Assembly: GCF_905220415.1 (NCBI RefSeq)
Contig: NC_059561.1
Location: 5,410,001 to 5,474,000 of the forward strand
Length of the DNA stretch: 64,000 nt
Direction: 5' to 3'
Source: Colias croceus
Taxonomy: Eukaryota > Arthropoda > Insecta > Lepidoptera > Pieridae
In this document: piece after piece, positions 50,661 to 61,754 of the stretch
Layout: each line of letters begins with the position of its first letter
Numbering within the stretch: position 1 is the stretch's first letter
Translations under genes and position numbers: made by a program
The notes under the pieces: generated by a model
What the model saw: only the letters and a program-made list of their open reading frames with translations
What the model was told of the DNA's origin: nothing
Database searches by the model: none

Positions 50661-50724
50661 ATGAAGAAAATTAAACTAGCTGTCAGGAAGTGGCGGAGAA
50701 TGCGCCTCTTCCGAAAGAGAGATG
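50661..50724 (+). CDS. Candidate alternative first coding exon
   Basis: ATG at 50661 opens 21 codons beginning MKKIKLAVRKWRRMRLF and ending RKRD plus one base, directly followed by a perfect GTAAGT donor at 50725. It leaves in phase 1, the same phase as exon 3, so it can splice to exon 4 at 51773. The result would be a shorter isoform with a very basic N-terminus instead of the Ser/Pro-rich one from exons 1-3. A basic amphipathic start of this kind often binds membranes or nucleic acid, but that is inference. The 5' limit of the exon is unknown. An upstream ATG at 50619 runs into a stop just after 50661. Confidence 0.5.
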
Positions 50725-51772
50725 GTAAGTTGTAGTTGTCTAATGTGAGACAAGGATAGAATGATTCAAGAACGCTTGTAATCAGCTGTTCTATCTGCAG
50801 ATGATTAAAATATTAAAAAATACTGTTAATAATGCCATCCAAAGAAAAGGACCAAAAGTGACAGAGACCACGATCACTTAGAAATCCATTTTGCATTTCA
50901 GCAATGGTTCATTTTATTTGATCTAACTCTTTCATCAATATTAAATACAAACGAAAATGTTTAACTTACATTATAAAACTCGTTTGAATTTACACTTATG
51001 ACGTCACAAAATGGCACTGAATTCCTATTGTTTGTTGGATAGCAAACGCATATTTATCAGACGATCATTGGATAGTGGTAGACTGTCAACGTGTTAATTA
51101 TCATACTGAAATTAATTTATGACAAATTGGTTACGATTAAATAAACTAAAGTTACAAAGTGTTTCAAACTATTTACATTTCAACACGGAAATGTCCCTTT
51201 GACAAACTTCAAGTAATTCCAACTTGGAACTATTGAAGCTGGAAGATTAGGTAACTATTTACTTCATAATGTATGCCGTGAGAGTTTCTAACATTCGATT
51301 TAACAACATATTCAAACTTATTATTACATAAGATCTTAGTTTTCGTATAATTTCGATAAAATACGAAAATTAACGGCAAGCAATGCAGTTAAGAAGTCTT
51401 TATGATGTTTCATATTATTATGCAGATTAGAGGGAAAAAATGATAATAGAATCGTCACCGATTTTCCTTTTCTTTTTTTTTCACTCACTGCACATACTAA
51501 TGGCCGGTTTACACGAGATTAGTAACTAAGTGCTTAGTGCTGGTCACGTAAATCCGACCATGAATCTGTGAAGATTGGCTTCCATGTTTAAATTGCATTC
51601 TGAATAAACACGTCACATGTATCTTGAATCGTGTTTCATCACGCGCCCCGGTTCCTTAGCCTTTGCCAATTTCAGGACTAGGAGTTGTAGCTACTTTTCA
51701 AGTACAAAGACCAATTTTGAATGCACAATTACTTACCTACTTCATTAGTAAAATTAAATTGTTTTGTTCCAG

Positions 51773-51870
51773 ATCAGTCGCTGACTCGGCAAGCCTCTAT
51801 AGACCCGGTGCCGTCGACGTCAATAACACCATCCCACTGCGGCCGACCGCCGGTTGAGTTGTTACAATTG
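51773..51870 (+). CDS. Host gene, exon 4
   Basis: The exon is entered by TTTTGTTCCAG and left by TTG|GTGGGT at 51871. It starts with AT, which completes the phase-1 G from exon 3 (or from the alternative first exon) to give Asp. It then reads QSLTRQASIDPVPSTSITPS and a short run ending VELLQL, leaving in phase 0. This is the only frame open across the whole exon. RQAS resembles a basophilic-kinase site. I do not recognise the family. The next exon would have to lie beyond the BEL/Pao element, outside the window. Confidence 0.65.
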
Positions 51871-52951
51871 GTGGGTAGTTTGAAACTTTCGTGTTGTAGG
51901 TAGTTACTATTTAGTTAATTGTGGTATTGCTCGGTATAGTTTACGGAGAAGTATAACTAGCATAGCGGCAAGTTTCTCTAGCGCTGGTTCGAACCTGATG
52001 GTTTGACCTTTCGCAATGTATCTGACTTCTGGGTAATATTATTACTTCGGGCGCGACAGTAACCATACGTATTAAATCCACATTTCACTGTCGAATACAG
52101 ATGTTTTGAAAATATTAGATGTATAGTGAAGTAATTTGCTATCACAGAATAGATATTTGGATTTGAATATTGCAATGAAATTTTATTATTTCAATTTTAG
52201 GTACCTATGCTTAGTTATATCCACACTATATTTGCGCTAAGAAAACAAACCTAAAAATACGATAAATATCTAAATAAATAGGTGACCAGTGAATAAAGTG
52301 ATCTTTTACAGTTAACTCCAAGTAAACTTAGCTTAAAACAGAATAACTATGTAATATAAGTAATGTTTTGTTTGACTGTGATTTAATAAATAAGTCTGTT
52401 TAGCGCAAGGTCGATCTTGCCCATACAGACATATTTTAATCAGTAAAACATGTCAAATGCATTTTCCCAATACGCCAAAAGAGACACCAACTTCTCTTTT
52501 CCTTAGTAAATTCTTTTTAAACTTAAAATCGAGCCGGCTTTACTAGGTAGGTATTGGATCATGCAAAGCGCTAGGGAAATTATCTCGACTCACACGGTAG
52601 GACATTCGGGCTACTACAAAGTTTATTTCAAAGGAAAACTTGTTTTAAAGCTTCCAACTGTACGTATTAAGTGTACCCTACAAATGATTCACTGCGATAA
52701 TAATTATTGTATGTTGCGTGGATGAGAAACGGAGACAAATTAAAATAAGGTTGTAATATCGAGTCAAAATTAGAGCGCAATGTACTACTAAATTTTGACT
52801 TTTTGCACCATCTACCAAAGACCTACTTAATATTTTTATATAAACCAATTTCAACATGAACATAAACTGAAACAAGAAGGTTTCATAGAAAGAAAAAGTC
52901 GAGGAAAATTTATCACGGCTAAAATAAAACGCCTACAAAAAATATGCCAGT
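51871..52951. other. Intronic DNA before the LTR element
   Basis: 1.1 kb, nothing assigned. GTTCGAACCTGATGG near 51990 looks faintly like a box B but no tRNA fold could be made around it. Confidence 0.35.
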
Positions 52952-53357
52952 TGTTATTGCGGCAACATATGAATAGGCGCCTATAAATGTATATAATTTA
53001 TGTGATTTATGTATTGTTATGATTTCCCGTACTGTTATTGCTGTTAACTGATAAACGCTATCAATTTATGTTGAAATTCCGTACGTTCCGTAATACGAAG
53101 TTTCCAAGCGTGTCGAAATAATTCGAATTATTCTACTTCATACTTGTTTGACGATATGGGGGTGTAGCATATTAGATTTTGTGATGCAGTTGAATTGTAA
53201 CTGTTCGGTTTTTTATTTTTATTAATTACACTGACGACTTAAGTCATTTGTGTGCTTCAAAGTTCAATCAGTAATAAAACAGATTCAATAGAGGAAAGAC
53301 GTTTCATTTCAACACGAAAACACGGGTTATGCAAAAACAAGCCTTATTGCCGCAACA
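52952..53357 (+). repeat. Candidate 5' LTR of the BEL/Pao element
   Basis: It starts TGTTATTGCGGCAACA and ends TTATTGCCGCAACA, so it has TG...CA ends and inverted termini. TATAAATG at about 52992 could be the promoter, and AATAAAACAG near 53274 a polyadenylation signal. No second LTR is in the window to confirm the boundaries. Confidence 0.55.
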
Positions 53358-53359
53358 TA

Positions 53360-53377
53360 TGGTTGCATTCGTACCGG
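53360..53377 (+). promoter_or_regulatory. Candidate primer-binding site
   Basis: TGGTTGCATTCGTACCGG begins two bases after the proposed LTR end, where a site complementary to a tRNA CCA end is expected. I could not match it to a particular tRNA. Confidence 0.35.
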
Positions 53378-53494
53378 ATTAACCTGAGCTACAATCGAAG
53401 AACAAAAGAAGTACCTACACGGGCAATTGATCGCGATAAGACGCTCATTATACGAAGTTATTTGTAACGAAGTTGTTATTGAAAGACAATATTT

Positions 53495-53999
53495 ATGATG
53501 GCGAATAATAATACGGAACAAATCATACGTGTTTTGGAAAGTACGGCGGAACTTATTAAAAAAAACGCAAATTAACATATCTAAGTGTCCTAAACAAAGA
53601 CTATCCAAAGGATATTTACAATCGCGAATAAGACAATTGGAGGATTATTGGCAAACCTTTCAAAGCGCACACTTAGATTTAGTAAAAATAACGCCGCGAG
53701 AACAAAAGGCGCTTTTACCATACTTCGTCAACGAGGAATTTTACATTCACGAGGACCTTTATTTATGCACACTCGCTGATTTGAAGGATAAATTATTGAA
53801 CATGGAGTCCACTACATCAGCCCTGGAGTCCAGCCATGACAGCACCGTGGTACACATCAACGAACGAGTGAGGTTGCCGCGGATTGAGTTACCTACGTTC
53901 GCCGGGAGCTATGAGGGATGGCCGACATTCAATGATTTATACCTAAGTTTAGTGCACAACAACAGCACGCTTTCCGAGGTACAGAAACTACAACCTACC
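53495..53999 (+). pseudogene. BEL/Pao gag, 5' part (frameshifted and interrupted)
   Basis: Translation would start at the ATGATG at 53495 (MANNNTEQIIRVLESTAELI after the first Met). A frameshift in the A-run at about 53559-53566 moves the gag sequence to the frame that begins SKGYLQSRIRQLEDYW. It continues through the acidic capsid-like region (LPRIELPTFAGSYEGW, a BEL/Pao gag hallmark) to SEVQKL. A second small indel (an extra AC near 53987) shifts the frame just before the insertion at 54004. The rest of gag resumes at 61755. Confidence 0.8.
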
Positions 54000-54288
54000 T
54001 TAAGAGTCCGGCGGAGGCCGCTGCCAACTGCAATTCGAAGTGAAGGCAAAATACGCTCGAATATTGTTGTCTCTGTTGCACAATTCCCGCCGAAGCCGCG
54101 CGTGAATTTGTGTGAATAGTGTGTAGTTGTGTGAGTGTACCATTCATTCATATTGACAAACGCATTTCTTTTTATTTAGGAATATAATGTTTCTTATTTA
54201 CTTTATTTTTGCAGCAAACTTTGGGCAATCGTAAGTGTATGTGCAGAATAGCAATGCGTTTTAAGGAAATTTCTCTACAACACTTATA

Positions 54289-54510
54289 TCCTACTAGTAA
54301 TATTATAAATGCGAAAGTTTGTATGGATGTTATGGATGTTTGTTACTCTTTCACGTAAAAACTACTGAACCGATTACAATGAAATTTAGCACACATATAG
54401 AGGGTAACTTAGATTAACACATAGGATTTTTATCCCGAAAATCCCAAGGGAACGGGAACTATGCGGGTTTTCCTTTGCAAACGCGGGCGAAGCCGCGGGC
54501 GAAAATCTAG
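54289..54510 (+). mobile_element. Helitron-like element, complete
   Basis: TC after A at 54289, hairpin CGCGGGCGAAGCCGCG, CTAG at 54507-54510 followed by T. Close to 45945-46167, and inserted in the left part of the TTAA element. Confidence 0.8.
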
Positions 54511-54614
54511 TCTTCAATAATATCTCAACATCTAGGCTTTGTAGAAAAAAAATGTAGCTGTAAAAATCAGGGTACATTTTTTTCGCAAATATAATCTATA
54601 CTCTACTATACATA

Positions 54615-56228
54615 GGGCAGGTGACCCGGTTTTGGCCATTTTAAGAAAATTGTAGACTTTGAGGCTATATAATTTTACAGTTTTTGTTATGACGGACATA
54701 TTTCTTGTAAAACGTGATTAAATATGTATAAATCTAGCCTAAAGATATATTTTTTTTCATAAGGATTCAATGGAAAAATAATCCTCTAGGAAAGAAAAAT
54801 AAATGGTAGTTTGTGCCATTTTTGGCCAGATTTACCCTATTTCTGGCCATGTCATGTGCCAGTTCTGGCCATCATCAAATTCATCAAAAATAAAAAGCAG
54901 ATAATTCAAAGTAATGAAAAATTTATTCGAAAATCGCTTATTTTACGACCAACAATAGATAAAATAGCTAACATAATATTGACGACATATATGAAATATA
55001 ATATCTCAGCTTGAATTAAAATTACAATTATGGAGATCAACATTATATACGAGGTAGATATCTATAATCTAACACAAGAGATCCTTTTGGAGCTAGAAAA
55101 AAAGATGTTTCAATCACAGTTCCAAACTCTCGCAGGGTTTTCTAGAATCTTTAAATTTTCATCACCGAGCAATGAAGAAATTTCTTGGAACCAGTTCCGA
55201 ATTTTCTCTTCAGTTATTAAGGCACGAGCTTTATTAATATACTCGGCATGTTTTTTAGCTCAAATCAGGATGTCTCGCCATAAATCCATCGAACCAGGAT
55301 CTTGAAGTCTATCGCATTTATAAAAGGTGTAGCAATTTTGCCCTTCACAACAATTTTCTTAACAGAATCCAGTAAACCTTCCTTGTTAATAGGAAATCCA
55401 GCGCGAGCGCAATCTTTGATCCATATGACAAGTTCGTTTTCTAGTTGTATTCCAAGAACTGACTGGACATGTCCAGAAGTTTCAGGTGCTTTTCCAGAAA
55501 TTTTGTGACGCAATGTCGTTCGAGGTACATTAAAATCTCTACTAGCAGTGGCAACGGGCATTCCATTCTTTATTGCGTTCAATAGTAATGATATTTTATG
55601 CGGTGAGTACTGGAACAATTTTCTTTTCACGACACCGATTTTTTTAGTATTTGGTTTCGATGGAGGCATTATAATTATTATAACTCTGAAAATGAATAGA
55701 TTAATTATATCAAAATAGCTTAGTAATTAAGTTGAAAAATCACGATAAAAACTAAATGGCCAAAAGTGGGGTTCTACGTGCACCACTTTTGGCCAATCAT
55801 GTGGCCAAAGATGGGAAAATTCATTCATTTTGGCTCCATTAGTGGCCACCTCTCATAACCTCACTTAATAAACAAATAGCGATAAAATAACATTAGTGTG
55901 TTATTAGACAGTGTATTCTTTATGAAGAATTAACATAAACATTAAAAAAATAAGAAGGATTTAAAAAATAATTATTGATTACTCACCCGCTCGCCTTACC
56001 CGTTTTGCTAAGACTTAGAACAATTGACGCTCTTCAAAAACTAACGACTTGTTGGATTGAAGTAAAGTTTGAAACATCAGAGCTTTCAACGCTATCAGTG
56101 CTGCCAATAATAGATCTTTTTAATCCCGTAAACAATAGAGTAAAATATTTGTCTTTGCCTTAGTTATAACGATTTGAAGTTCTAAATGGCCACAAAGGGG
56201 TCGGTGGCCACAACCGGGTCACTTGCCC
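54615..56228 (-). mobile_element. pogo/Tigger-like DNA transposon, truncated
   Basis: Terminal inverted repeats of 24 bp (GGGCAGGTGACCCGGTTTTG... and GGGCAAGTGACCCGGTTGTG...) differ at two positions and are flanked by TA on both sides, as in the Tc1/mariner/pogo superfamily. It encodes the N-terminal part of a pogo-type transposase on the minus strand. At 1.6 kb it is shorter than a full pogo element and lacks most of the catalytic domain. TGGCCA-type motifs cluster at both ends. Confidence 0.85.
55265..55669 (-). pseudogene. pogo-type transposase, N-terminal part
   Basis: 134 codons from ATG at 55669. Residues about 14-60 form a psq-type helix-turn-helix (FQYSPHKISLLLNAIKNGMP, then SRDFNVPRTTLRHKISGKAP), and residues about 68-134 the start of a CENP-B-type DNA-binding domain (LENELVIWIKDCARAGFPIN). 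A frameshift near 55290 ends the frame. Downstream in other minus-strand frames, to about 55070, are recognisable remnants ending with the motif that carries the first catalytic Asp, followed at once by a stop. The remaining catalytic acids are absent, so it cannot transpose itself. Confidence 0.8.
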
Positions 56229-56634
56229 TATATAATAAAAAAATCTGTAGAAGGGTCAATTCTGTACATTGAAAATATCGAAAAAGTAAATAGCAGGGGG
56301 TGTTACTGGATCGATACCAAACCCAAATATGTGATTAAAAAAATTTTTGTCTGTCCGTCTGTCTGTCTGTCTGTATGCTGACATCACGTGAAAACTAACA
56401 GTTCGATTTCGATGAAACTTGGCATAATAATTATACTTTATTATCCTTAAATAATCTTAATTTTTCAGTTTTATCCATAGACGTTGTTCTGTAGAACCGC
56501 GAACACACGTTGCGTTACCCGCAGTGGATTCTTTTTTTTATAAGATGTCATTGTCAGAGTAACTCAAAATGGAGAAATAAACCATCCACGCGAAGACCGA
56601 CATCCGCGCGGACGGAGACGCGGGTGGAAGCTAG

Positions 56635-57752
56635 TCAGAAATATTACAATACAATTGGCAAAAAATACGCACGCACAATGCACTATATGTTTTTACTTTT
56701 AGGCGCAAAAAAGCATCCTTTGACCCTTTTTTATCGGAAATATCTAAGGAGCTTCTCTTTACACGAGTAGAACACCCATAGTTTTATTTTAAAACACGAT
56801 TTTTAAAAAAATATTTAAAATATTGGGATTTTCGCGGCCGACTGAGCTACCTAAATAAATTCGTAGAAAAAAAAATTGATACACTAGAAAATTTATTATG
56901 TTGCTAATATATGTAGTGATTACAGGCGCAAATTATTTTAATTAAAATAATTATTAAAGAAATTATTTTAAACCAGAATTAACAATACTTGTATTTAGGT
57001 ATACCTACTTAATTATATTTAAAACGATAAATTAAATTAAACTAAAAAACACAAAATATGCAAAAATAAATTAAAATTATTATTATACGAGCATAGAACC
57101 TCCACCCTTTTTGTTTTAGGATGAAAAAGAAAATAGTTTGACAGGCTTGTGCTTGACAAAGTGGTGACGTGGTTTTCACACATCGAAAATATTACCAACA
57201 CATACAAACTTTTTTCTATACTATGAAGTTTACTGTATGTATCTGTATATTGTGCTTGATGCGACAGCACGACGACCGATGAAAATTTGTGATTAATTTG
57301 AACGTGTGCCGTAATACCAAAAACGATTAATGAAAACTCAATGCTTTTCCAATTTTTTTTGCATATTGTGTAACTTAACAATGTAAACCATGTTTCGAAT
57401 TACATTACATTAAGAATATTGCCGTTTTTATTACAGAATGGATGAGTAGAAAACATATCATTTATACTTTAAAAATGTGAGAAATACAAATCGTTTACAA
57501 TTCGTTGTATTTAAGGTGGATGTTCCGACCGTCCCTCCATACATTTTTGATTACCTCTAAACACTTAACACAGACACTATTTCTTTAAAACTAATCATTT
57601 TATCACTTCTCTATAATGAAATGTGTGCGCGTTCGACCTTTTTAATCAATAATTTACAATATTTACTTAGAAAAACAACAGTAAAATACCGGAAAAATTT
57701 GACACTTCTACAGTAGTGTGCGTGACTTTTGCCAAGCGAAACACGACATAAA
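56635..57752. other. Unassigned part of the TTAA element
   Basis: AT-rich. A 114-codon minus-strand frame (57381 to 57037) has no recognisable motif and ordinary AT-driven composition. I do not call it a gene. Confidence 0.35.
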
Positions 57753-57854
57753 GCACGACATCTAGCGCATAGACTATATACTTATTACAGATCTAGCGCG
57801 TCAATGTCTAAACGAAAGGCGATGTTTAGACATAAGACGCGCTAGATGTCGTGC
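57753..57854. repeat. Nested inverted repeats
   Basis: GCACGACATCTAGCGC (57753-57768) is the exact reverse complement of 57839-57854. Inside, ATCTAGCGCGTCAATGTCTA (57791 on) pairs with 57824-57847 with a 10-nt loop and one or two mismatches. The right arm can pair with either left arm, giving two alternative hairpins. Confidence 0.8.
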
Positions 57855-58611
57855 ATTCGCGTTCGTTATCTTATACATAATGAGCATAATTCTAATAAAT
57901 CAAAGTTCTGTGTAAAAATTGAGTAATTTCATTTCCAATCGTTCAAAGAAAATAACAATAAAATAAAATAAAACTAATGACCTTAGAAACTATGTTTTTT
58001 TTTGTAAACAATTTATTACTCATTATTGTTCGTCCGTCGTAGGTCTGTAAACTGTATTGTACCACAATTGTACACTGAAGGTAAATGGTACTGTAGGTAC
58101 TTTAGTTCGGCGTCGTCGTCGGCTTGATATAAATTACATTCTTGATTTCATTGACACGCGCTATGATTTGCGCGCGGAATTTCTTGTGTTGTGAATTTAT
58201 TTTTGTATGCTATGCATTTTAATTGATTCAAATTGCAATGTTTCTCTAGTATGCATTTGAGACTATATTGTAAATTGTAATAATTGATCGTGGGTATAGT
58301 AATTAATTATTCTAATAACGCAATTAGTAATATATATGTATTTTCGGTGGGATTCAAAACAAAAAATTGGCCCGTGATTTTTATGAAATTTCACCACATT
58401 GCAAATCACATCAATCATAGTTCATACACATGTATGACGAAAGTGATTAGTATTGTGGCTAACATTGACTCATCAGTTCATCACTGAAACCAGTGATAAA
58501 TCAGTACCTATATCATAATATTGTGTTTGAATATTTTTAAACAATGATTTAAGTATACAATTATTATAAATCGGTAAACTATCAAAGTAATCACAAACTT
58601 GCAAACATTGG

Positions 58612-58693
58612 TAAAATGTCCAGTAGTTTATGAGCCTATTCATTACAATCAAACAAACAAACAAAGTTTTCCTCTTTATAATATTAGTGTAGA
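58612..58693 (-). mobile_element. Helitron-like 5' fragment
   Basis: On the minus strand it starts TCTACACTAATATTATAAAG and runs about 80 bp to CATAAACTACTGGAC, then stops. The 3' hairpin end is missing. Confidence 0.6.
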
Positions 58694-60741
58694 CAAACAC
58701 TATGAATACGATCACGAATGCAAATTCGGGGATTTTCTAATTATTGCTAAATAATAATTGAATTCGTTTTGAAATACTCTATAATTTTTAGTGTATAAAT
58801 ATTAAATAGACATTTATAATGTGGTGCTCATTTTTTTTGTACTGCTAACGCTATTGTAGGTACCTATTTTCGTTGTTTTATTTCAAGTGAACACGGCCAT
58901 ACAATTTTGTCACGAGCCGCCTATGATTGTAGGTACTTTTGTTAGGCTCCTTCGTCGTCCGCGTCGCGTCGGCTCGAAAGTTCTTGATTTCATTGTCACG
59001 CGCTATGATTTGCGCGCGGATTTTCTTGTGTTGTGAATTTATTTTTGTATTATTATTATTTTTTATTTTTTTTTTATTTTATTGATTCAAATAAAATATT
59101 TCACTAGTATGCATTTGAGACTATATTGTATTATGTATAATTTATCGTAGGTATAGTTATTCTTATAACGCAGTTATATTTTCGGTGGGACAATTTGACC
59201 CGTGATTTTTCTGAAATATCACCACGTTGCAAATCACATCAATCATACACACGTATGACGAAAGTATAGTGGCTAACATTGACTCATCAGTTCATCACTG
59301 AAACCAGTGATAAATCAGTATATCATATTTTATTGTGTTTGAATATTTTTTAAGCAACGATATATACAATATTATTATAAATCGGTAAACTACCAAAGTA
59401 CTTCCGAATTTTCAGACAGACAAACAAGTAGTTTGAACACGCAGTTTTCTTATACTAGTAGCAAAAATCAAAACCATAATATTATGTTTACCTACTATAT
59501 TTTACTAAAAGTCGAGTGCGTCGAAATCGTAAATAATAATATAATGTTTTTCACCTTCCTGGTTATTTTCCCATAGTAAATAGTGTTTTAGGTTTGTTGT
59601 TGTAGGTAGGAATAATAATAATTATTCTTACTTGTTGGTTATGAAATGTATATAATTGAAATAATTTACTTTTACAAATCATTAGTGATATTAGTTTTGA
59701 GTGAAAATGCTTGGATCAGCATAATATTATATGGTACTTCAAATACATGTTTTGATAAAAAAACAATAGTGTAATAAAATAAAACTGCGTTTTATTGTAA
59801 TCAATGTTGACAGTTTTAAATTCCAAAATTATTGATCAATAAAATAGTTTACACCAACAAATATAACTTTTATTTTTATAACCATCGTTCATAATATAAA
59901 CCGTAGCAGGTGGCGTTTTGAAGTTCTGTCTACTCATACAGAAAAATGGAAAACTTGTTTTTTTTGTAAACAATTTATTACTCATTATTGTTGTTTGGCT
60001 GTGTGTTTGGCAACTCGAAGCGTGGTCGTCCGTCGTAGGTACCGGCGTCGCGTCGTCGCTCGTCCGCGTCGGCTTGATATAAAACATTCTTGATTTCATT
60101 GACACGCGCTATGATTTGCGCGCGGAATTTCTTGTGTTGTGAATTTATTTTTGTATGCTATGCATTTTAATTGAATCAAATTGCAATATTTCTCTAGTAT
60201 GCATTTGAGACTATATTGTAATAATTGATCGTGGGTAGGTATAGTAATTAATTATTCTAATAACGCAATTATATTTTCGGTGGGATTCAAAACAAAAAAT
60301 TGGCCCGTGATTTTTATGAAATTTCACCACATTGCAAATTATATATTATACAATTACAATTACAATTATTATAAATCGGTAAACTATCAAAGTAATCACA
60401 AACTTGCAAAATATGCTTTTCCGAATTTTCAGACAGACACACAATTTTATTAGTTTGTTTTAGCAAAGTAGGTACCTATACCTATACGCTTACGTCGCGC
60501 GTCGCGTCGCGTCGTCGAAAACGGTGCGCCCAGAAACAAACATACCTACCTAATTCAGTTACAATCCTTTTTTTGTTCCGTAATATATTGTATTCTAATA
60601 CGATTTTTTTTATTCGTCGGCCAGTTCTACTAGGTATAAAAAGATAAAATTGAAATATAATAATTATTGTAGCGACAGCCATATGTTAGGTACTATGTTT
60701 TCGTAAATATGTTTTTCACCTTCCTGGTTATTTTCACATAA

Positions 60742-60913
60742 TCTTATATATATATAAATGAATCGCAAAATGTGTTGGTAAGCGCATAACTCGAGAACGG
60801 CTGAACCGATTTCGATAATTCTTTTTTTATTATATTCCTTGAAGTACGAGGATGGTTCTTATGTAGAGAAAACGTAAACATGTACCACGGGCGAAGCCGG
60901 GGCGGACCGCTAG
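60742..60913 (+). mobile_element. Helitron-like element, first of a tandem pair
   Basis: It starts with TC after A and ends GCCGGGGCGGACCG then CTAG (60910-60913). The next element begins at the very next base. Body: GGTAAGCGCATAACTCGAGA, CGATTTCGATAATTC. Confidence 0.8.
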
Positions 60914-61088
60914 TCTAATATAAAAATGAATCGCAAAATGTGTTGGTAAGCGCATAACTCGAGAACGGCTGAACCGATTTCGATAATTCTTTTTTTATTA
61001 TATTCCTTGAAGTACGAGGATGGTTCTTACTTCTTATGGAGAGAAAACGTAAACATGTACCACGGGCGAAGCCGGGGCGGACCGCTAG
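60914..61088 (+). mobile_element. Helitron-like element, second of a tandem pair
   Basis: It starts TCTAATATAAAAATGAATCG immediately after the CTAG of the first copy and ends CTAG (61085-61088) followed by T. The two are nearly identical from AATGAATCGC onward, differing mainly by a 6-bp ACTTCT duplication and single bases. Confidence 0.8.
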
Positions 61089-61754
61089 TAAATAATAAAA
61101 TAATAAATAGTGTATTAGATTTGTTATTGTATCTTGTATACCTACGAATAATTATTCTTACGTCTTGTTGGGAAATGTTCAAATACCTACATATTGAAAT
61201 AATTTACTGTTACAAATCATTAGTGTTATTAGGTAGTTTTGAGTGAATAGGCATGGATCAGAAATTCAGAATATAATATGCTACTAACTACTCAAATACA
61301 TACACGCCAAACTTGTTTTACATTCACGCCATCTAGAGTTCAATCTTTATCATTTTTGTATACGTCTGTGTGTGTAAACGACCCTGTATGCAATGACAGA
61401 TGTTAAAACGCATGGTTTTACCGAATTGGGTGGATTTTAAGGCAATGATATGACATATTTAAATAAAATATAATATTCAGTAATCGCCATGACTATTCCT
61501 ACGACCTTAATCTTTTCCAATTACGCAAAAACTCAAATAAACTAGAAATGTAGAATTCAGCGCCATCTAGCGGGACATTGGCTGGGAACAGATCGTAGCA
61601 ATCACCTTAAGTATTTTGCAATAAAAATAATATGGGAACCTAGATAAATACTGTCTTATTCCGAATAACAGCACAATAAAGTGGAAATATGCTCAAACTG
61701 AAAATTATTTTGGTATTACGTTTGTATGGAAAAATTGTCGTCCGCCGGCCTCTT

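Larger units (their letters stand above)
54595..56634 (+). mobile_element. Helitron-like element split by a pogo-like transposon
   Basis: It starts TCTATACTCTACTATACA after an A, is interrupted at a TA by 54615-56228, resumes with ATAATAAAAAAATCTGTAGA, and ends GCGGACGGAGACGCGGGTGG then AAG and CTAG (56631-56634). It belongs to a longer subfamily with the internal phrase AGGGTCAATTCTGTACATTG and a GTCTGTCTGTCTG microsatellite. Confidence 0.7.
57990..61283 (+). repeat. Three-copy direct repeat in the TTAA element
   Basis: Three diverged copies (57990-58615, 58945-59430, 59955-60450) share a CG-rich lead (GTCGTCGTCGGCTTGATATA and similar), CGCGCTATGATTTGCGCGCG, TCTAGTATGCATTTGAGACT and TTTTCGGTGGGA. 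The last two also share a tail (59545-59735; 60705-60741 joined to 61089-61283) that is split in the third copy by two tandem Helitrons. No shared open frame survives, so this is structural or regulatory repeat sequence rather than a gene family. Confidence 0.75.
54004..61752. mobile_element. 7.75-kb insertion with TTAA duplications and GAG-type inverted ends
   Basis: TTAA stands on both sides (54000-54003 and 61753-61756), inside a CTTAAG that encodes the conserved Leu-Lys of gag, so the insertion site is exact. The ends read inward GAGTCCGGCGGA (left) and GAGGCCGGCGGA (right). A TTAA target with a GAG start fits Sola3 as I recall it; piggyBac normally starts CCC or CAC. No transposase for this element is recognisable inside. 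The contents are mostly other transposons and a long three-copy repeat, so it is probably non-autonomous or gutted. Confidence 0.75.

Noticed and set aside
51663..51903. Two overlapping plus-strand open frames
   Set aside because: One is exon 4 read with intron sequence in front; the other is an out-of-phase frame that closes within the exon.
53327..54151. Minus-strand open frames over the LTR leader and gag
   Set aside because: Antisense shadows with no motif.
57037..57381. 114-codon minus-strand open frame as a transposase for the TTAA element
   Set aside because: No catalytic or DNA-binding motif is visible and composition is AT-driven.
54004..61752. piggyBac assignment from the TTAA target alone
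   Set aside because: The ends start GAG rather than CCC or CAC and no piggyBac transposase motif was seen.
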